Positions 53,329 through 61,708 of a DNA stretch of 64,000 nucleotides are shown here, piece by piece. Under the pieces are notes generated by a model. That model saw nothing but the letters and a program-made list of their open reading frames with translations. It was not told the origin of the DNA and did not search any database. The position numbers and the translations under genes were made by a program. Location of the stretch: assembly GCA_029006195.1 (NCBI GenBank), contig JAQXGH010000001.1, positions 1 to 64,000 on the forward strand, given 5' to 3'. This DNA comes from Bacillota bacterium. Its GTDB lineage: Bacteria > Bacillota > Clostridia > Peptostreptococcales > Anaerovoracaceae. Numbering within the stretch: position 1 is the stretch's first letter; each line of letters starts with the position of its first letter.

Positions 53329-54603
53329 ATGGCTGAGAGTATCATTGTAGGAATTAACTGGGGAGACGAAGGCAAAGGCAGAATGGTTGACCTACTCACA
53401 GAGAAGTATGACGTTGTGTGCAGATATCAGGGTGGCGGCAACGCTGGACACACTGTAATCAACCAGTATGGTAAGTTCGCACTCCATCTGCTCCCATCAG
53501 GACTGTTCAGACCTGGAACAATGAATATCCTTGGAAACGGTGTTGCTGTTGACCTGGAAAGCCTTTGGGAGGAAATGCAGTCAGTAATCGAACAGGGCGT
53601 TGACATCACTCCTGAAAACTTAAGAATCAGTGAGAGAGCTTCACTTCTCCTGCCTTGGCACAGAGAACTGGACTCACTTGAAGAAGCTAGACTTAAGGAT
53701 AAGAAGTACGGATCAACAAAGCAGGGCATCGCACCATTCTATTCAGATAAGTATCAGAAGAAGACAATTCTGGCTGGAGAACTGTTCTATCCAGAATATC
53801 TCCTGAACCACGTTAAGGATCTTGTTGAATGGAAGAATCTGACAATTACTAAGGTTTACGGCGCTGAACCTTATACAGTAGAACAGGTTTACGGATGGCT
53901 CATGGAATATGGCGAAAAGCTCAAGCCATTCATCTGCAACACAGCTAAGTATTTGAGAGACGCTCAGGCTGAAGGTAAGAACATCCTGTTCGAAGCACAG
54001 CTTGGCTCACTTAAGGATCTGGATTTCGGTATTTGTCCATATACAACATCATCAAACGCAATCGCAGCTTACGCTCCAGTAGGTTCAGGTCTCACAACTG
54101 CTAAGATGGATGACATCATCGGCGTTGTTAAGGCTTATTCAACAGCAGTAGGTGAAGGTCCTTTCACTTGCGAAATGTTCGGAGAAGAAGCAGAAAAGCT
54201 TCGTGAAGCTGGCGGTGAATACGGCGCTAAGACAGGTAGACCTAGAAGAGTTGGTCCTATCGACCTGGTTGCAACAAGATACGGCGTTCAGTGCCAGGCT
54301 GCAACAAACATCGCCCTCACTAAGATGGACGTACTCAGCTACATGGATGAAATTCCAGTATGCACTAAATACATCGTAGACGGCGAAGAAACAGACGAAT
54401 TCCCATTCCCTGTTGCTCTTATCGATGCTAAGCCAGTAATCGAATATGTACCAGGCTGGAAGGTTGACATCTCAGGTGTTAGAAACTGGGAAGACCTGCC
54501 ACAGGAAGCTAGAGACTACGTTGAAATGATCGAAAAGGCTATCGGCTGCCGCATCGGTTATGTCTCAGTAGGTCCTGAAAGAGATAGTATCATTATTAGA
54601 TAA
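53329..54603 (+). CDS. purA: Adenylosuccinate synthetase
   Basis: This 424-aa enzyme makes adenylosuccinate from IMP, Asp and GTP. The N-terminal IVGINWGDEGKGRMVDLL holds the catalytic Asp and GTP loop, GGGNAGHTV follows, and TGRPRRVGPIDLVATRYG is the C-terminal signature. AAAGGAG before the ATG at 53329 fixes the start; upstream in-frame codons lack a site. A TATAAT near 53254 is a likely -10 box. purB follows after 21 bases. Confidence 0.97.
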   Translation: MAESIIVGINWGDEGKGRMVDLLTEKYDVVCRYQGGGNAGHTVINQYGKFALHLLPSGLFRPGTMNILGNGVAVDLESLWEEMQSVIEQGVDITPENLRISERASLLLPWHRELDSLEEARLKDKKYGSTKQGIAPFYSDKYQKKTILAGELFYPEYLLNHVKDLVEWKNLTITKVYGAEPYTVEQVYGWLMEYGEKLKPFICNTAKYLRDAQAEGKNILFEAQLGSLKDLDFGICPYTTSSNAIAAYAPVGSGLTTAKMDDIIGVVKAYSTAVGEGPFTCEMFGEEAEKLREAGGEYGAKTGRPRRVGPIDLVATRYGVQCQAATNIALTKMDVLSYMDEIPVCTKYIVDGEETDEFPFPVALIDAKPVIEYVPGWKVDISGVRNWEDLPQEARDYVEMIEKAIGCRIGYVSVGPERDSIIIR

Positions 54604-54624
54604 ATAAGAAAGGTTATTAGAGAT

Positions 54625-56046
54625 ATGAAAGATCGTTATGAATCACCATTATCATCAAGATACGCATCACCATTCATGCTTCAGCTTTTCTCACAGCAGA
54701 AGAGAATAAGCACATGGAGAAGATTATGGGTAGCTTTAGCTAGAGCTGAACATAAGCTTGGACTCCCTGTAACTGCTGAGCAGGTTGCAGCACTGGAAGC
54801 TCATATCGATGATATCGATTTCGAAATGGCTCGTAAGAGAGAACTGGAAGTAAGACATGACGTAATGGCTCATGTTTATACATATGGTCAGGTAGCTCCT
54901 GAAGCTGCTGGCATCATCCACCTTGGAGCAACTAGCTGCTATGTAACAGACAATGCAGATATGATCATCTACAAGGAAGGCCTGGAATACATAAGAAAGG
55001 AACTGCTTCAGGTAATCGAAAGGCTGGCAGATTTTGCATACAAGTACAAGGATATGCCAACACTGGGTTACACTCACTATCAGCCTGCACAGCTGGTAAC
55101 AGTTGGTAAGAGAGCCAGCCTCTGGCTGCAGGACTTCATGTCAGACCTTGAAGAACTGGATTTCGTTATCAGCACAATGAAGCTTCTGGGCTGCAGAGGT
55201 ACAACTGGTACTGAAGCAAGCTTTATGGAACTCTACGGCGGAGACGAAGCTAAGATCGACGAAATGAACAAGATGATCGCTGAAGAATTCGGATTCGAAA
55301 AGTGCTTCACAGTTTCAGGTCAGACTTATCCTAGAAAGTTCGATAGCAGAATCCTGAACGTATTATCAGCAATCGCTCAGTCAGCATACAGAATGGCTGG
55401 AGACATGAGACTGCTTCAGCATGACCGTCAGATGGAAGAACCATTCGAAAAGAACCAGATCGGTTCATCAGCAATGGCTTACAAGAGAAATCCAATGAGA
55501 AGTGAAAGAATCTGCTCACTGTCAAGATACCTCATCGCTGATGCTGCTAACCCAGCAATGACAGCTTCAACTCAGTGGCTTGAAAGATCACTGGACGACT
55601 CAGCAAACAGAAGAATCTCAATGCCAGAAGGTTTCCTCTGCGCAGATGCTATTCTGAGACTGGTATCAAACGTAACTGATGGTATCGTTGTTAACGATAA
55701 GGTTATCGCTAAGACTGTAGAAGAATACATGCCATTCATGGCAACAGAAAACCTCATGATGGAAGCAACTAAGAGGGGCGCTTCACGTCAGGACGTTCAT
55801 GAAATCATCAGACAGTGCTCAATGGAAGCAACTAAGGAAATGAAGCAGGGTCTGCCTTGCCGTCTCCTGGAAATGCTCGCAGAATATGACGAAATTCCAA
55901 TGACTCTCGCAGAAATGGAAGACGTTCTTGCTCCAGAAAAGTACACAGGAAGATGCCCTCAGCAGGTTGAAAGAATCGTTGCTGAAGCTAAGGCTATCGT
56001 AGCTGCCGGCGAAAGATTAGACGACGGCGGAATCGAAATCCTGTAG
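54625..56046 (+). CDS. purB: Adenylosuccinate lyase
   Basis: This 473-aa enzyme releases fumarate from adenylosuccinate and from SAICAR, acting twice in purine synthesis. The lyase signature GSSAMAYKRNPMRSERI and the upstream HLGATSCYVTDNAD and GYTHYQPAQLVTVGKRASLW are present. It is in one operon with purA. A strong terminator follows. Confidence 0.97.
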   Translation: MKDRYESPLSSRYASPFMLQLFSQQKRISTWRRLWVALARAEHKLGLPVTAEQVAALEAHIDDIDFEMARKRELEVRHDVMAHVYTYGQVAPEAAGIIHLGATSCYVTDNADMIIYKEGLEYIRKELLQVIERLADFAYKYKDMPTLGYTHYQPAQLVTVGKRASLWLQDFMSDLEELDFVISTMKLLGCRGTTGTEASFMELYGGDEAKIDEMNKMIAEEFGFEKCFTVSGQTYPRKFDSRILNVLSAIAQSAYRMAGDMRLLQHDRQMEEPFEKNQIGSSAMAYKRNPMRSERICSLSRYLIADAANPAMTASTQWLERSLDDSANRRISMPEGFLCADAILRLVSNVTDGIVVNDKVIAKTVEEYMPFMATENLMMEATKRGASRQDVHEIIRQCSMEATKEMKQGLPCRLLEMLAEYDEIPMTLAEMEDVLAPEKYTGRCPQQVERIVAEAKAIVAAGERLDDGGIEIL

Positions 56047-56065
56047 TTTAATCACTAGATTATTT

Positions 56066-56098
56066 ATCCCGGCGGACTGCGTTTCGCCGGGATTTTAT
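56066..56098 (+). terminator. Terminator of purA-purB
   Basis: ATCCCGGCG (56066-56074) pairs with CGCCGGGAT (56085-56093), and TTTAT follows. Confidence 0.85.
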
Positions 56099-56117
56099 GT
56101 GTGTGCCAGGCGCGGGG

Positions 56118-56168
56118 TTCGTCCCGGGACGAAAACGCCGAAAAAATCGCGTTTCGGGGCGTTTTCGT
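56118..56168. repeat. Two overlapping, mutually exclusive palindromes before thiN
   Basis: TTCGTCCCGGGACGAA (56118-56133) is a perfect 16-bp palindrome. ACGAAAACGCC (56129-56139) also pairs perfectly with GGCGTTTTCGT (56158-56168), with CGAAA/TTTCG pairing inside. Both use the bases 56129-56133, so only one hairpin can form at a time. The stretch is more GC-rich than its surroundings and has no T tract. The thiN ribosome binding site is about 15 bases downstream. Confidence 0.7.
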
Positions 56169-56191
56169 TGTTTGAACAGAGAGGAAACGTA

Positions 56192-56830
56192 ATGACAAAG
56201 ACTTGCTTGATAATATCAGGCGGCGATTTCAGTATGCCGCCGGAAGATGCGCTCGGGAGCGATATCATAATCGCATGCGATAGCGGATATAAGCATGCGG
56301 AAAAGATGGGTGTGAAGCCGCATGTGATAGTCGGCGATTTCGACTCGGCAGAAAAACCGGAAACAGGGGACATCCCGATTAAGACGTTCCCGTCAAGAAA
56401 AGACGACACTGATACCATGCTGGCGGTCAAGCACGCGCTTGATGAAGGTGCTTCTTACATTTGTATAGCTTGCGCGCTTGGCGGAAGAATGGACCATACT
56501 TTTGCTAATATTCAGGCGGGAGCATATATCGCAAACGCTGGAGCACACGCCAGAATAACGGATGATAATACGGTGATCGACATCTTTAAAGACGAAAAAC
56601 TTGTGATCCCTAGACGAGATGGATGGTCTTTCTCAGTATTTTCACTGGCTGATGAATCAAAGGGAGTCAGCATCAGCGGAGCCAAATATGAGATTGAAAA
56701 TGCGGATGTAGTGAACACCTTCCCTTGGGGACAGAGTAACGTTTGGGCTGCAGATCAGGCGAAGATCTCGGTAAATGACGGCATGCTCGTCGTGATCCAG
56801 TCGAAGCTTAAGCCGGGAGAACATATTTAG
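56192..56830 (+). CDS. thiN: Thiamine pyrophosphokinase
   Basis: This 212-aa enzyme makes thiamine pyrophosphate from thiamine and ATP. LIISGGDF, ACDSGYKHAEKMGVKPHVIVGDFDSAE, and the Asp-rich FPSRKDDTDTMLAVKHAL are the catalytic-domain motifs; ALGGRMDHTFANIQ follows, and the C-terminal half is the thiamine-binding beta domain. AGAGGAAACGT sets the ATG at 56192. TPP is the cofactor of IorA. I see no TPP riboswitch in front of it. Confidence 0.93.
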   Translation: MTKTCLIISGGDFSMPPEDALGSDIIIACDSGYKHAEKMGVKPHVIVGDFDSAEKPETGDIPIKTFPSRKDDTDTMLAVKHALDEGASYICIACALGGRMDHTFANIQAGAYIANAGAHARITDDNTVIDIFKDEKLVIPRRDGWSFSVFSLADESKGVSISGAKYEIENADVVNTFPWGQSNVWAADQAKISVNDGMLVVIQSKLKPGEHI

Positions 56831-56849
56831 TGCTATGCGCATACCGCGA

Positions 56850-56885
56850 TTGACCAAATTTCGACATAATTTTTCATTTGGTTAA
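56850..56885. repeat. Single 36-bp inverted-repeat unit
   Basis: It begins TTGACCAAAT and ends ATTTGGTTAA, the same ends and the same 36-bp length as units of the 7139-7330 array. Including flanking GA/TC, the arms pair over 12 bp with one G-T pair (56848-56859 with 56876-56887). It lies between thiN and the convergent thrH. Confidence 0.75.
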
Positions 56886-56900
56886 TCACCAGCAAAAATA

Positions 56901-56930
56901 AAAAACCCGAACCAGCCGGTTCGGGCTTTG
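56901..56930. terminator. Bidirectional terminator between thiN and thrH
   Basis: CCCGAACC (56906-56913) pairs with GGTTCGGG (56918-56925), with an A run before and CTTT after. Confidence 0.8.
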
Positions 56931-56938
56931 TAATAGTC

Positions 56939-57538
56939 TTACAGTGCTGCCTTAATAGCTGCGAGAAGGTCGTCGTATTCTTCGAATGCAGGATACTGTG
57001 GGTAATCCTTCTTGATCTGTTCTGTGCTCTTGAAGAGGAAGCCAGCCTTTGAAGCCTGAATCATTCCCAGGTCATTGAAGCTGTCGCCAGCAGCGATTGT
57101 TTCATAGCCGCATGACTGGAGAGCAGTTACAGTAGTCAGCTTTGACTTAGGGCATCTCATGTGGTGCTTAATGATTTCGCCGTTTTCTGCGATTTCTAAA
57201 GTGTTGCACATAATCGTTGGCCATCCCAGCTTCTCCATCAGTGGAGTTGCAAACTGTTCGAATGTATCGCTCAGGATAACTACCTGTGTGATCTTTCTCA
57301 GTTCATCGAGGAATTCCTTAGCGCCTGGCATGGGATCGATCTTAGCGATTGTTTCCTGGATTTCCTTGATTCCCAGACCATGTTCTCTCAGAATGTTAAG
57401 TCTGTATTCCATCAGCTTATCGTAATCTGGCTCGTCACGAGTTGTTCTTTTCAGTTCAGGAATTCCTGCAACCTCAGCAAATGTGATCCAAATTTCTGGA
57501 ACCAGAACGCCTTCCATGTCTAAACATACAATATTCAT
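56939..57538 (-). CDS. thrH: ThrH-type phosphoserine phosphatase/homoserine phosphotransferase
   Basis: This 199-aa HAD-family protein has CLDMEGVLVPEIW at its start, where the second Asp of the usual DxDGT is replaced by Glu, as in ThrH. Motif II is VVILSDTFEQFATPLM, the Lys is in CPKSKLTTV, and motif III is AAGDSFNDLGMI. Known ThrH hydrolyses phosphoserine and can pass the phosphate to homoserine. This suggests a role in Ser/Thr synthesis. It is monocistronic and convergent with thiN. Confidence 0.92.
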   Translation of the reverse strand: MNIVCLDMEGVLVPEIWITFAEVAGIPELKRTTRDEPDYDKLMEYRLNILREHGLGIKEIQETIAKIDPMPGAKEFLDELRKITQVVILSDTFEQFATPLMEKLGWPTIMCNTLEIAENGEIIKHHMRCPKSKLTTVTALQSCGYETIAAGDSFNDLGMIQASKAGFLFKSTEQIKKDYPQYPAFEEYDDLLAAIKAAL

Positions 57539-57680
57539 TTTCTTATTCTCCCCTTAGTATATTTATCTATTTCGCTTAAAAAAAGCGATTTTAATCATGA
57601 TTAAACCATTCTAACACATATCTATGTGCAAAGGCTACAAAATGCCATAAAAGGACCATTAGATTTTTTGCCAACTTTTA

Positions 57681-57709
57681 TTGAAAGTATGGTTCAATGA
57701 ATATATAAT
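57681..57709 (+). promoter_or_regulatory. Promoter of guaB
   Basis: TTGAAA (57681-57686) and a perfect TATAAT (57704-57709) are 17 bp apart, 70 bases before the ATG. Confidence 0.85.
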
Positions 57710-57778
57710 ACTATATTAAATCAAATAATAATCAAATTTAATTAGCATATAACAAATTTTAAGAAAATGGAGGGCGAA

Positions 57779-59287
57779 ATGGCTAAAATATACGAAGAAC
57801 CGTCAAGAACTTTTAGTGAATATCTGCTGGTGCCTGGTTATTCATCAGTAGACTGCAGAGTTGAGAATGTTTCACTCAAGACTCCGCTTGTTAAATTTAA
57901 GAAGGGCGAAGAACCTGCTATCACAATGAACATCCCTATGACATCAGCTATCATGCAGGCTGTATCAGGTGATGAACTGGCAGTAGCACTGGCTAAGGAA
58001 GGTGGTATCTCATTCATCTTCGGATCACAGTCAATCGAAAGCCAGGCTAATATGGTAAGAAAGGTTAAGAGCCACAAGGCAGGATTCGTACAGAGCAACA
58101 CAAACATCAGACCTGACCAGACAATCGGCGAACTCCTCGAACTGAAGGAAAAGACTGGTCACTCAACAACAGCAGTAACAGAAGACGGTACTTCAGAAGG
58201 TAAGCTCCTTGGTATCATCACAAGCAGAGACTACAGAATTAGCAGAACTCCTCTTACAGATAAGGTTAGTCAGTACATGACACCATTTGAAAATCTGATT
58301 TATGCAGAATCAGGAATCACACTTAGCGAAGCTAACAACATCATTTGGGATAACAAGCTTAACTCACTCCCAATCGTAACTAAGGACCAGAGACTTGAAT
58401 ACTTCGTATTCAGAAAGGACTACATGGATCACAAGGAATATCCAGACGAACTCCTGGATTCAGCTAAGAGATACATTGTAGGCGCTGGTATCAATACTAG
58501 AGACTATGAATTAAGAGTACCTGCTCTCGTTGAAGCTGGTGCAGACGTTCTTTGCATCGACTCAAGTGAAGGTTATTCAGAATGGCAGGCTAAGACTTTA
58601 GCATTCATCAGAGAAAGATATGGTGACACTGTTAAGGTTGGTGCTGGTAACGTAGTAGATGCTGATGGATTTAACTATCTGGCTGAAGCAGGCGCTGACT
58701 TCATCAAGGTTGGTATCGGCGGCGGCAGCATTTGCATCACAAGAGAACAGAAGGGCATCGGTAGAGGTCAGGCTACAGCAGTAATCGAAGTTGCTAAGGC
58801 AAGAGACGAATACTTCGAAAAAACTGGAGTATACATTCCTATCTGCTCAGACGGCGGTATCGTATATGACTATCACATGACATTAGCACTGGCTATGGGT
58901 TCAGACTTCCTTATGCTGGGAAGATACTTCTCAAGATTCGATGAATCACCTACAAACAAGGTTCAGCTCAACGGAACTTACTACAAGGAATACTGGGGTG
59001 AAGGTTCAGCTAGAGCTAGAAACTGGCAGAGATACGACCTGGGCGGCGACGCTAAGATGAAGTTCGAAGAAGGCGTTGACTCATATGTTCCATATGCAGG
59101 TTCATTAAGCGACAACGTTAGACAGTCACTGCTGAAGGTTAAGTCAACAATGTGCAACTGCGGTACTTTAGATATCCCAACTCTCCAGAGAGAGGCTAAG
59201 ATCACTATGGTATCAGCAACAAGTATCGTTGAAGGTGGCGCACATGACGTTATCCTTAAGGATCAGATCAGCTCAGTAGGCAAGTAA
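57779..59287 (+). CDS. guaB: IMP dehydrogenase, Tritrichomonas-like type
   Basis: This 502-aa enzyme oxidises IMP to XMP for GMP synthesis. The catalytic cysteine is in [18 protein letters not shown], where most bacterial enzymes read GPGSICTTR. CBS domains lie near residues 105-215. The flap/C-terminal segment [19 protein letters not shown] contains the catalytic Arg-Tyr. These motifs are, from memory, very like the IMPDH of the parasite Tritrichomonas foetus and a clade of anaerobic bacteria. The start is ATG 57779 after GGAGGG; an ATG at 57767 contains the Shine-Dalgarno itself. It has its own promoter and terminator. Confidence 0.96.
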   Translation: MAKIYEEPSRTFSEYLLVPGYSSVDCRVENVSLKTPLVKFKKGEEPAITMNIPMTSAIMQAVSGDELAVALAKEGGISFIFGSQSIESQANMVRKVKSHKAGFVQSNTNIRPDQTIGELLELKEKTGHSTTAVTEDGTSEGKLLGIITSRDYRISRTPLTDKVSQYMTPFENLIYAESGITLSEANNIIWDNKLNSLPIVTKDQRLEYFVFRKDYMDHKEYPDELLDSAKRYIVGAGINTRDYELRVPALVEAGADVLCIDSSEGYSEWQAKTLAFIRERYGDTVKVGAGNVVDADGFNYLAEAGADFIKVGIGGGSICITREQKGIGRGQATAVIEVAKARDEYFEKTGVYIPICSDGGIVYDYHMTLALAMGSDFLMLGRYFSRFDESPTNKVQLNGTYYKEYWGEGSARARNWQRYDLGGDAKMKFEEGVDSYVPYAGSLSDNVRQSLLKVKSTMCNCGTLDIPTLQREAKITMVSATSIVEGGAHDVILKDQISSVGK

Positions 59288-59301
59288 ATATATGACATAA
59301 T

Positions 59302-59334
59302 GTCCGTAATTCCAATGGAATTGCGGACTTTTTT
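59302..59334 (+). terminator. Terminator of guaB
   Basis: GTCCGTAATTCC (59302-59313) pairs with GGAATTGCGGAC (59317-59328) around AAT, then six T. Confidence 0.92.
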
Positions 59335-59453
59335 GTTAACCTGAGAAACTTCACAAGGCTTTCACATGCGCTACCACATATTGAGATATTATTTATCAAA
59401 CTGGCTAAATATGGTATACTACAGTGTGATTGTATTGAGAAAGGTAAAATCGT

Positions 59454-61706
59454 ATGATTCAACTTAAAAATGTGTCCAAGTTTTACCACAGCAAGGGCGT
59501 GATCTCCAGCGGAATAATGAAAATCAACCTCACACTTGATAAGGGTGAGTTCGTTGTGATAACCGGAGAATCCGGTAGCGGTAAGACTACACTTTTAAAT
59601 GTAATCTCGGGACTCGATTCATATGAAGAGGGTGAAATGTATGTGAATGGCAAGGAAACAAGCCATTTCATGGCATCGGACTTCGAGAAATACAGAAACA
59701 AGTATATAGGTAACATATTCCAGAACTACAATCTGATAAACAGTTACACAGTATATCAGAATGTTGAGCTCAGTATGAGAATCAACGGATGCCGCAGAAG
59801 CGAAATGAAGCAGCGCGTTAATGAGATACTGGAGAAGGTGGGACTAGCTGAATTCGCAGGAACTAAGGCGTCTAAGCTTTCCGGTGGACAGAAGCAGCGC
59901 GTTGCTATCGCCAGAGCATTAGCTAAGGATACTGACATTATTGTAGCGGACGAACCGACAGGAAATCTGGACAGTGAATCAGCTAAAGATGTAGCTAAGC
60001 TCCTCTCAGATATCTCTGCGGACAAGCTGGTTATCGTAGTAACACATAACTACGAGCAGTTTGCAGACTATGCCACAAGAAGAGTCAAGCTTCATGATGG
60101 TTCAATCATCGAGAATGCTGTTGTAAACATGGAACCTCAGGAGAAGGCGGCTGAAGTAGCTAAAGTAGCTGAACCAGCTAAACCTGCCAAGAAGAAAAAA
60201 GGCCCTAAGGGCAGACCTTCTGTATTTAGTATCATAAGATTAGGACTCAGAAACACGTTTAACATCGGTTATAAATTCGTGCTTCTGCTTGTTGTATTCT
60301 TGTTTATGGTTGTGGCTGTCACGTCTCAATATACAAGTTATCTTAACCAAAAGGCTGAAAGCGACGCGGTTGGGTACAATTCGTATTTCTACAATTACAG
60401 CGCGGACCGAATAGTTCTCAAGAAGAAGGATGGATCAGCTTTCACAGAGGATGACTACCAGGCCATCTCTAATATAAGCAATGTTAAGAGCATAGCTAAG
60501 AACGATATGGTACTGGATCAGACTGTTTATCTGGAGAATGATTCATTCTCGTATCAGTCATTCATGCACACTATGGATGAATTCACAGGGGACCTTGCTA
60601 AGGGCAGAATGCCTGAAAAGAATAACGAAATCATCCTCATGGGCAATAGAGATGATTATATGTTCTCTGATGCTTCACTTGAGAATGTTTTAGATAAGGG
60701 ATTTACTATCTATGTCGGCTCAGATACTAAGCTTGAGCTGAAGGTAGTAGGAATAGCATATAACGAAAATGCTGAGAAGTATGAAAGTGCCGGCGATATA
60801 TTCATGACAGACGCCAAGATGAAGGACGTCTTACTGGCAACATACAGCAGCATCAGTACAGTGTCTACGACAATTAATAAGCAGCTTCAGGAATACGTTC
60901 CCGGCAGCTCTTATTACAGAATAATGCCTAATGAGCTTGTCAAAGACGGTAAGGCAATGGTTTACGAAGAAGTAAACAGCTACTACGACGACGGCAATGC
61001 TACTGGTAAGAAGATACAGGTAGAAGTTGATAACCTCTATTATAACCAGAAACTGACACTTAAAATTTCAGATATCTATAAAGAAAAAGGCTTCTTGTAC
61101 AAGACTGGATATAAGAGCTTTGAAGATTACGGTGGAGCCATTTTCATAAGCCATGGAGATTACAGGAAGCTCTTTGGCAAGGGCAACTTCCAGTGCTCTG
61201 TATATGTTAAGGATACAGAAACTGAAGACCAGACAATAGAAGCTCTTAAGAGAACTGGTTATACTACACTGGCTCTTAGAGATGCTCTTGTAACAACAGA
61301 TAATGATCTTATGTCATTCCTGCAGGTACCTATGATAATCATCATATTGCTGGCGGTATTCTTCATAGGATATCTGGTTATCAGATTGATATTCAGATCA
61401 AGAACAAGCTATTTCGGCATAATAAGAATGCTGGGAATGTCAAAACGAAACATAATGGGTGTCTTATGGATAGAGCTCTTTGTTGTCATGAATATAGCTT
61501 TTGCAATTTTCATGGGAGCAGTAACGCTCGTTCAGAAACATATCATAAATGTGGAATACCTGAATACGCTGATCAGATATATGGAAGGCTATAATTATGT
61601 CGTCCTCTATATCGTAATAGCGCTGATGTCAACTCTTATTGCGGTTAGGTTCTCAAGGAGACTGTTTAAGAAAACAGCCATGGGATCCTTTAGAGAGGAG
61701 GCGTAG
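59454..61706 (+). CDS. ABC transporter, fused ATPase and FtsX-type permease (first of two)
   Basis: This is a 750-aa membrane protein. Residues 1-225 are a MacB/LolD-type ATPase: Walker [10 protein letters not shown], signature [16 protein letters not shown], Walker [16 protein letters not shown] Lys/Pro/Ala-rich linker ([13 protein letters not shown]) follows. A first membrane helix lies near 270-292, a ~330-residue extracellular domain follows, and three helices lie near 625-735, the FtsX/MacB arrangement. TATACT at 59415-59420 is a possible -10 box. The next gene is of the same design and starts 2 bases after the stop; the pair may form a heterodimer. The substrate is unknown. Confidence 0.9.
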   Translation: MIQLKNVSKFYHSKGVISSGIMKINLTLDKGEFVVITGESGSGKTTLLNVISGLDSYEEGEMYVNGKETSHFMASDFEKYRNKYIGNIFQNYNLINSYTVYQNVELSMRINGCRRSEMKQRVNEILEKVGLAEFAGTKASKLSGGQKQRVAIARALAKDTDIIVADEPTGNLDSESAKDVAKLLSDISADKLVIVVTHNYEQFADYATRRVKLHDGSIIENAVVNMEPQEKAAEVAKVAEPAKPAKKKKGPKGRPSVFSIIRLGLRNTFNIGYKFVLLLVVFLFMVVAVTSQYTSYLNQKAESDAVGYNSYFYNYSADRIVLKKKDGSAFTEDDYQAISNISNVKSIAKNDMVLDQTVYLENDSFSYQSFMHTMDEFTGDLAKGRMPEKNNEIILMGNRDDYMFSDASLENVLDKGFTIYVGSDTKLELKVVGIAYNENAEKYESAGDIFMTDAKMKDVLLATYSSISTVSTTINKQLQEYVPGSSYYRIMPNELVKDGKAMVYEEVNSYYDDGNATGKKIQVEVDNLYYNQKLTLKISDIYKEKGFLYKTGYKSFEDYGGAIFISHGDYRKLFGKGNFQCSVYVKDTETEDQTIEALKRTGYTTLALRDALVTTDNDLMSFLQVPMIIIILLAVFFIGYLVIRLIFRSRTSYFGIIRMLGMSKRNIMGVLWIELFVVMNIAFAIFMGAVTLVQKHIINVEYLNTLIRYMEGYNYVVLYIVIALMSTLIAVRFSRRLFKKTAMGSFREEA

Positions 61707-61708
61707 CG

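Noticed and set aside
56099-56191. Extension of thiN through the GC-rich palindromes
   Set aside because: The added residues match nothing; AGAGGAAACGT supports the ATG at 56192, where the MTKTCLIISGG family start lies.
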